Of a stretch of DNA of 7,938 nt, positions 4,170 through 7,938 are shown piece after piece. The notes beneath the pieces are model-generated. The model saw only the letters and a program-made list of their open reading frames with translations. It was not told the origin of the DNA and ran no database searches. The DNA is from Mycobacterium sp. GTDB taxonomy: Bacteria > Actinomycetota > Actinomycetes > Mycobacteriales > Mycobacteriaceae. Positions within the stretch are counted from its first letter, which is position 1, and each line of letters starts with the position of its first letter. The position numbers and the translations under genes were made by a program. The stretch lies in the NCBI GenBank assembly GCA_023264755.1, contig JAHFVB010000223.1:1-7938 (forward strand). The letters run 5' to 3'.

Positions 4170-5852
4170 TCAGCAATCGTCGTCGCCCGGTCCCCCCGGG
4201 CCGCGGGACCGTTCGTTGGCGTACTTGGCGGTGCGGCGGCCGCGAGCCTTGGCGGCGTACATCGCGCGATCGGCTTGTCGCAGCAGCTCCGCCGCGTCTC
4301 GCAGCCCGCTGGCCCCCGAGTCGACGACGCCGATGCTGCCGCCGACGCCCACGGTCAGTCCCGCGACCGACATCGGCGCACGCAACCTGGCGTTGATGCG
4401 CTCGGCGATCTCGCGAATCTGCGCGCCGGCGAGTGGTCCGGCGACCAGCACCACGAACTCGTCTCCGGCCAGCCGGTAGACGCTGTCGTCCTTGCGGACC
4501 GCGTCGCGAATTCGTTGCGCCGCCAACCGAATAACCTCGTCACCGGCCTCGTGTCCAAGCGCGTCGTTGATGCTCTTGAAGTCGTCGAGATCGACGAACA
4601 GCACGGCGCCGAGTTCGCCGTCGGCCAGCAGCCGGTCCGCATTCGTGACCAGATGCGCGCGGTTGGGCAATCCGGTCAACGGGTCGTGCATGGCCTGATG
4701 AGCGAAGCGCTCGGTCGCCAACCGGTCCGCTGTGATGTCGCGAAAGGTGATGATCACCGACGACTGGGCGCCCTCATCCGGATTGAGCCGGCGGGCGCTC
4801 ACCGACAACCACGTGCGCTCCCCCGTCGGGGCGACGCTGTACGCCTCGCCGCTGAAGGGCACCCCCGTCGTGACGGTATTGAGCACCGGCCGATCGCCCA
4901 GCTCCGGCGGCACCGGCGGATCGAACGTCCACCGGTCCCCCGCCGCCAGGTAGTCGTCGTACACCTCCTGGTCGGTCATCCCGAGCACCCGCTGCACCGC
5001 CGGGTTGTAGGAGATCACCCGTCCGGTGTGGTCCACCACCACGACGCCCTCGTCCAGCGACTGGACCACGGTTTGAAAGTGCCGCTCGGCGCGACGCAGC
5101 GCCGTCTGGTCGGTGCACAACAGGACGTACCCGCCATCCATCGCCGCAGCCGACACCCGAATCGCAAGCCTCGCACCGTCGCTCGCGCGGTGGGTGGCGC
5201 GCACCCGCCCGCCGTCGGCGAGGATCGCGGCTGGATTCAGTTCTGCACCAACGGCTTCGCCGACTGAGCGTCCCAACACCTCGGTAGCCGGTCGGCGGTA
5301 GATCGCCTCGGCGGCCGGATTCCAACTCGTCACCACACCGGTCTCCGTGGTCGCGATGATGGCATCGCTGACGTGGTTGGCGAGTGCAGCCTGGAAACGC
5401 AGCGCAGCCTGAGCAGCCTTCTGCGCGGTGATGTCGCGGAAGATCACCTGATAGGCGGGCTCACCGTTCCACACCGTGAGCACCGAGACGGCCTCGACGT
5501 CTAGCTGGGTGCCGTCGAAGCGGCGCATCACCGCTTCCGACGCCTCGGAGATATCGCCCTGATGGCGCAGCGCCGCGATGCGCTCCAGCATGGCCGGAAT
5601 GGACTCGGGTGCGACGAAGGCGGTGATGGCCTGCCCGACGAGTGCGGCGGCCGACGGCGCCGCGATCCATCGCACGCCGGCCTTGTTGACGTACACCAGT
5701 CGGCCGTTCTGATGTACGCAGATGGCATCCGGGCTGTGCTCGAGCAACCGGTGATAGCGGTCCTCGGCGGATTCGCCACGCGCCCTCGACAACTCAGCCG
5801 GAGTGTCGTCCGTGGCACTGACGCCTTCGGCATCAGGATCGCGCTCCGCCAC
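4170..5852 (-). CDS. Diguanylate cyclase with three PAS domains and a C-terminal GGDEF domain
   Basis: From GTG at 5852 the protein is 560 residues. Three PAS sensor domains lie at ~31-143, ~156-256 and ~257-376, each with PAS-type strands (DAICVHQNGRLVYVN; DAIIATTETGVVTSWNP; GVVVVDHTGRVISYNP). The first and third end in the linker F-R-D-I-T-A. The GGDEF domain (~381-546) opens with HDPLTGLPNR, has VDLDDFKSIND for metal/GTP binding, and the active site AGDEF at 462-466, which is compatible with activity. RKDD (453-456) lies five residues before AGDEF, the spacing of the product-inhibition I-site. No EAL domain, signal peptide or membrane segment is visible, so it is probably a cytosolic enzyme making c-di-GMP from two GTP. 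The GTG is chosen because AAGGGGAAGGG precedes it; a TTG at 5894 would give 574 residues. Confidence 0.9.
   Translation of the reverse strand: MAERDPDAEGVSATDDTPAELSRARGESAEDRYHRLLEHSPDAICVHQNGRLVYVNKAGVRWIAAPSAAALVGQAITAFVAPESIPAMLERIAALRHQGDISEASEAVMRRFDGTQLDVEAVSVLTVWNGEPAYQVIFRDITAQKAAQAALRFQAALANHVSDAIIATTETGVVTSWNPAAEAIYRRPATEVLGRSVGEAVGAELNPAAILADGGRVRATHRASDGARLAIRVSAAAMDGGYVLLCTDQTALRRAERHFQTVVQSLDEGVVVVDHTGRVISYNPAVQRVLGMTDQEVYDDYLAAGDRWTFDPPVPPELGDRPVLNTVTTGVPFSGEAYSVAPTGERTWLSVSARRLNPDEGAQSSVIITFRDITADRLATERFAHQAMHDPLTGLPNRAHLVTNADRLLADGELGAVLFVDLDDFKSINDALGHEAGDEVIRLAAQRIRDAVRKDDSVYRLAGDEFVVLVAGPLAGAQIREIAERINARLRAPMSVAGLTVGVGGSIGVVDSGASGLRDAAELLRQADRAMYAAKARGRRTAKYANERSRGPGGPGDDDC
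4188..4211 (+). terminator. Possible stem-loop ending the acetyltransferase transcript
   Basis: CGGTCCC (4188-4194) pairs with GGGACCG (4205-4211) around a GC-rich 10-nt loop, 19 nt after the acetyltransferase stop. It lies inside the last codons of the convergent cyclase gene (the Gly/Pro-rich tail) and has no U-tract, so coding constraint could explain it. Confidence 0.3.
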
Positions 5853-5858
5853 GGTGCC

Positions 5859-5870
5859 GCCCTTCCCCTT
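5859..5870 (-). promoter_or_regulatory. Ribosome binding site deciding the cyclase start
   Basis: On the minus strand AAGGGGAAGGG lies about 6-7 nt before the GTG at 5852. The TTG at 5894 has no such site and would lie upstream of the predicted transcription start. Confidence 0.6.
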
Positions 5871-5894
5871 GCTAGCAACCAAAGCTAGCACCAA
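5871..5894. repeat. Direct repeat over the cyclase promoter
   Basis: GCTAGCAACCAA (5871-5882) is followed one base later by GCTAGCACCAA (5884-5894), a 13-bp period differing by one base deletion. It covers the predicted -10 box and start site, a usual position for a repressor site. GCTAGC is itself a palindrome. Confidence 0.45.
5882..5890 (-). promoter_or_regulatory. Extended -10 promoter of the cyclase gene
   Basis: The minus strand reads TGCTAGCTT, matching TGN-TANNNT, an extended -10 that can work without a good -35 box; none is seen here. Transcription would start around 5873-5876, giving a leader of about 20-24 nt that carries the ribosome site. The box lies inside the second unit of the direct repeat at 5871-5894. 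Confidence 0.45.
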
Positions 5895-5910
5895 GTCCGC
5901 ACCTCGCGGC

Positions 5911-5924
5911 TTCGGTCGACCGAA
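5911..5924. promoter_or_regulatory. Perfect 14-bp palindrome between the divergent cyclase and ketosynthase genes
   Basis: TTCGGTCGACCGAA equals its own reverse complement. It lies 59 bp from the cyclase start and 94 bp from the ketosynthase start, in the only non-coding stretch there (5853-6017). A dimeric regulator such as a TetR-type protein is the usual kind of ligand for such a site; no candidate regulator gene is in the window. Confidence 0.45.
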
Positions 5925-6004
5925 CCTGCCAACTGGTCAATCGTGCCCAATCAGGGGTTAATCAAACCTGGGGCGCTCGGCTGCGCACCCAATTGTCCAG
6001 CAAC

Positions 6005-6011
6005 TAAGGAG
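6005..6011 (+). promoter_or_regulatory. Ribosome binding site deciding the ketosynthase start
   Basis: TAAGGAG lies 6 nt before the GTG at 6018, a strong match to the 16S rRNA end. The upstream in-frame GTG at 5943 has no such site and would add 25 residues without family character. Confidence 0.7.
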
Positions 6012-6017
6012 CACGCG

Positions 6018-7187
6018 GTGGCAAGCCAAGGGATGAACATCGTCGGTATGGGCGCGGTGAGCGGCTACGGCTGGGGGGTGGACTCGCTCTGGACCGGATT
6101 GCTCAGCGGCAAACCGGCCGCCGAGCTGGTGGAGGGCTACGGGGGCGACGGGGAAAGCGCGTGGTTGGCAAGGGTTCCGGCTGGCGGCGAGCAGCGCGAC
6201 GGGGCCAGTCGGTCGGCACGTGCGATGCGGGCGGCGGCCAGAGAGGCCCTCGGGGACGCCACCGCCCGCGGGTGGGCTGCCGGTCGGCGCGTCGGGCTGC
6301 TGCACGCCGTGGTGATTCCCGAGGCGGAGGGCTGGCGACAGTTCTACGTCACCGAGGGCGGTCAGCGAAGTGTGCGCGACTACCTGGCCTTGATGCCGTC
6401 GACACCGGTGTCGATGCTGATGCAGGAGTACGGGTTCCATGGACCCACCATGAACGTCTCGGCGATGTGCGCCTCCGGAAACGCCGGGCTGATCACCGCG
6501 AAGATGTGGCTCGACACCGGATTCGTCGATGACGTGGTGTTCCTCGCCACCGATCTTTCACTGACGCCGGAGAACGTCGAGCACTTCGTCAAACTCGGTG
6601 TGGCGGTGGTCGATACGGAACCGCTCGACGCGTGCCGCCCGTTCCAGCAGGGCAGTCGCGGGTTCGCGGTTGGCGAAGCGTCGGTCGGCTTCGTGCTGAC
6701 GGCCCGTCCGGCCGAGGGGACGTACACGACGGTGCTGGGCGGGGCCATGACCCATGACGCTCACCACGTCACCTCGGTCGACCCGGCCCGCACCCACGTC
6801 GACGCCTGCGTGCGCGACGCGCTCGACGCGGCGGGCGTCGAGCCGGCGGAGGTGCGGTACCTCAACGCGCATGGCCCCGGCACCCAGCAGTGCGACGCGG
6901 CCGAGGCGGGCGTTCTCGACGACCTGTTCGGCGGCGCGCCGCAGCTGTACTCGGTCAAGCCGCTCGCCGGGCACTGTCAGGGCGCGGCGGCGGCCGTCGA
7001 GGTCGCCGCGGCCGCCCTCGGGTACGAGCACGGGGTGATTCCGGCGCCGCCGCGCGTGGCAGCGGGCCATGCCCGGCTGCTCGACGGAGCCACCCCCCTC
7101 AGCGCCGGGCTGACTCTGAAGACGTCGCTGGGGATGGGCGGGCAGAATTCAGCGGTCGTGCTGGCACCCCCTCGGCCGGCCGCCTGA
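6018..7187 (+). CDS. Stand-alone beta-ketoacyl synthase (KAS I/II-like fold)
   Basis: The protein is 389 residues from GTG, close to the usual ~400 for a single ketosynthase. The N-terminus NIVGMGAVSGYGWGVDSLW matches the 'ITG.G..S..G' opening of KAS enzymes. The catalytic residues are C151 in NVSAMCASGNAG, H285 in LNAHGPGTQQCD and H319 in KPLAGHCQGAA, i.e. the Cys-His-His set of decarboxylating condensing enzymes. DACRPFQQGSRGFAVGEAS (204-222) and the closing GMGGQN (372-377) are also family marks. Departures from the usual are HGPGT for HGTGT and GMGGQN for GFGGxN, near the gatekeeping Phe. No acyl carrier protein, ketoreductase or acyltransferase is alongside, so its substrate is open: condensing enzyme, chain-length factor-like partner or thiolysis/hydrolysis. 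The thioesterase-like gene starts 44 bp later and is probably co-transcribed. Confidence 0.87.
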   Translation: MASQGMNIVGMGAVSGYGWGVDSLWTGLLSGKPAAELVEGYGGDGESAWLARVPAGGEQRDGASRSARAMRAAAREALGDATARGWAAGRRVGLLHAVVIPEAEGWRQFYVTEGGQRSVRDYLALMPSTPVSMLMQEYGFHGPTMNVSAMCASGNAGLITAKMWLDTGFVDDVVFLATDLSLTPENVEHFVKLGVAVVDTEPLDACRPFQQGSRGFAVGEASVGFVLTARPAEGTYTTVLGGAMTHDAHHVTSVDPARTHVDACVRDALDAAGVEPAEVRYLNAHGPGTQQCDAAEAGVLDDLFGGAPQLYSVKPLAGHCQGAAAAVEVAAAALGYEHGVIPAPPRVAAGHARLLDGATPLSAGLTLKTSLGMGGQNSAVVLAPPRPAA

Positions 7188-7231
7188 CCTGGCCGTCCTG
7201 GCGGCGCGGCACGCGGATATCGTCGGTACCG

Positions 7232-7938
7232 ATGACACCGACCCCGCCGCCCGCGTACTTCCTTCCCGATGGGGACGCGTTCGTGCCCACCTCGATTGCG
7301 CAAGGACCGTGGGGCGCGTCGCTCAGCGGCAATTACGTCGGCGGCCTACTGGGGCATGCGATCGAACGCGATGCGGGCGATCCCGAGCTACAGCCCGCCC
7401 GACTGACCGTCGATCTCCTGAGACCGGCGGCCCTGTCCCCATTGGAGGTGCGCTGCAGCGTCGTCCGGCAGGGGCGTCGGCTCAAGCTGGTGCACGCCGA
7501 AATGATCCAATCCGGCACCGTCGTCGCGCGGGCGAGCGCGCTGCTACTGCGCCCCGGCGAGCAACCCCCGGGGCAGATCTGGAGCAGCGCGGTCGACATG
7601 CCTGCGCTGCCGGCCGAGCCCGAGCACCGGCCCGACCAGCCGAGGATGCTGGTGTGGACCTATGGGAAGGACTCGAGCCGGGCCGAATCGAGCCGGGGGC
7701 TCGCCGAGTGGGGCTACGACGGTCCGAAGTACGTGTGGTTGCTCGAGCGCACGCCGTTGGTCGACGGTCAGCCCATGACCCCGTTCACCCGCGTCGCGAT
7801 GGCGGGTGACGTGGCGAGCTCGCTGACGAATTACGGCACCGCCGGGCTGCACTACATCAACGCCGACTACACGGTCACGCTCAGCAGGTTGCCGGTGGGC
7901 CCGTACGTCGGGCTGGCCGCGTTGACGCATGTCAGCCA
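7232..7938 (+). CDS. Acyl-CoA thioesterase-superfamily (double hotdog) protein, 3' truncated
   Basis: The frame is open from ATG at 7232 to the right edge (235 codons plus 2 bases); family members are usually about 260-290 residues, so only the end is missing. The first hotdog, ~15-108, includes GPWGASLSGNYVGGLLGHAI (25-44) and the strand block LTVDLLRPA...VRCSVVRQGRRLKLVHAEM. The second, ~150-235, includes INADYTVTLSRLPVGPYVGL (209-228), the usual N-x-D-x-T strand of thioesterase-like proteins. Such proteins hydrolyse acyl thioesters or only bind acyl groups. Catalytic residues vary and are not certain here. There is no ribosome site; TATCGT (7218-7223) 8 nt before the ATG might give a leaderless start, or translation may be coupled to the ketosynthase 44 bp upstream. 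No in-frame start codon lies between the ketosynthase stop and this ATG. Confidence 0.82.
   Translation, partial: MTPTPPPAYFLPDGDAFVPTSIAQGPWGASLSGNYVGGLLGHAIERDAGDPELQPARLTVDLLRPAALSPLEVRCSVVRQGRRLKLVHAEMIQSGTVVARASALLLRPGEQPPGQIWSSAVDMPALPAEPEHRPDQPRMLVWTYGKDSSRAESSRGLAEWGYDGPKYVWLLERTPLVDGQPMTPFTRVAMAGDVASSLTNYGTAGLHYINADYTVTLSRLPVGPYVGLAALTHVS

Noticed and set aside
4275..5267. 330-residue plus-strand open frame opposite the diguanylate cyclase.
   Set aside because: The minus strand carries three PAS domains and GGDEF with intact motifs; the plus-strand translation is His/Arg-rich with no recognisable fold.
5853..5894. Longer cyclase N-terminus from TTG 5894.
   Set aside because: It has a rare start codon without a ribosome site, whereas GTG 5852 has a strong one and fits the predicted promoter.
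5943..6017. Longer ketosynthase N-terminus from GTG 5943.
   Set aside because: The 25 added residues do not match the family, and TAAGGAG sits correctly before GTG 6018.
7309..7809. 166-residue plus-strand open frame near the right end.
   Set aside because: It lies in another frame of the thioesterase-like gene, which has clear hotdog motifs and stays open to the edge; the 166-residue translation is Arg/Ala/Pro-rich.
1..7938. CRISPR array, tRNA/rRNA genes, insertion sequence or prophage.
   Set aside because: No regularly spaced repeats, cloverleaf-type sequence, transposase/integrase or phage gene was seen while reading both strands.

Overview
The window is GC-rich, dense and has short convergent gaps, TANNNT -10 boxes and apparently leaderless genes. 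Its clearest markers are a WhiB6-type iron-sulfur regulator divergent from an EspM (Rv3863)-type FHA/helix-turn-helix regulator, and an ESX-type proline-rich MinD-like ATPase. Together these point to a mycobacterium, probably of the rapid-growing/environmental (Mycolicibacterium-like) kind. The assignment rests on remembered protein families, not on a search.

Left part (1-3375) is an ESX-1-related regulatory block. A 5'-truncated ATPase gene (2-1213, +) meets espM (1218-2336, -) tail to tail with 4 bp between the stops. espM is divergent from whiB6 (2748-3059, +) across a 411-bp gap. That gap holds a good whiB6 promoter, three copies of an 11-bp element and a pair of 8-bp repeats. EspM and WhiB6 are known in other mycobacteria as regulators of ESX-1 secretion genes, with espM acting on the whiB6 promoter. 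No ESX structural or substrate gene lies inside this window. Two hairpins follow whiB6.

Middle part (3376-5852) holds a small EVE-domain gene and a small GNAT acetyltransferase gene. They are co-directional and 25 bp apart, and each has a TANNNT box exactly 6 nt before its start codon, as in leaderless transcripts. The acetyltransferase gene converges, with 1 bp between stops, on a large minus-strand gene for a three-PAS diguanylate cyclase with an intact inhibitory RxxD site.

Right part (5853-7938): a divergent gap with a perfect 14-bp palindrome and a direct repeat over the cyclase promoter leads into a stand-alone ketosynthase gene (6018-7187, +). The ketosynthase keeps its Cys-His-His residues but has variant surrounding motifs. 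It is followed after 44 bp by a thioesterase-superfamily (double hotdog) gene that runs off the right edge. The pair looks like a small acyl-lipid operon of unknown product.

I saw no tRNA, rRNA, CRISPR, insertion sequence or prophage signal. The best candidates for something undescribed are the repeated elements between espM and whiB6, a possible phospho-switch in EspM, the DnaA-box-like tandem repeats before the EVE gene, and the ketosynthase/thioesterase pair with its palindromic upstream site.
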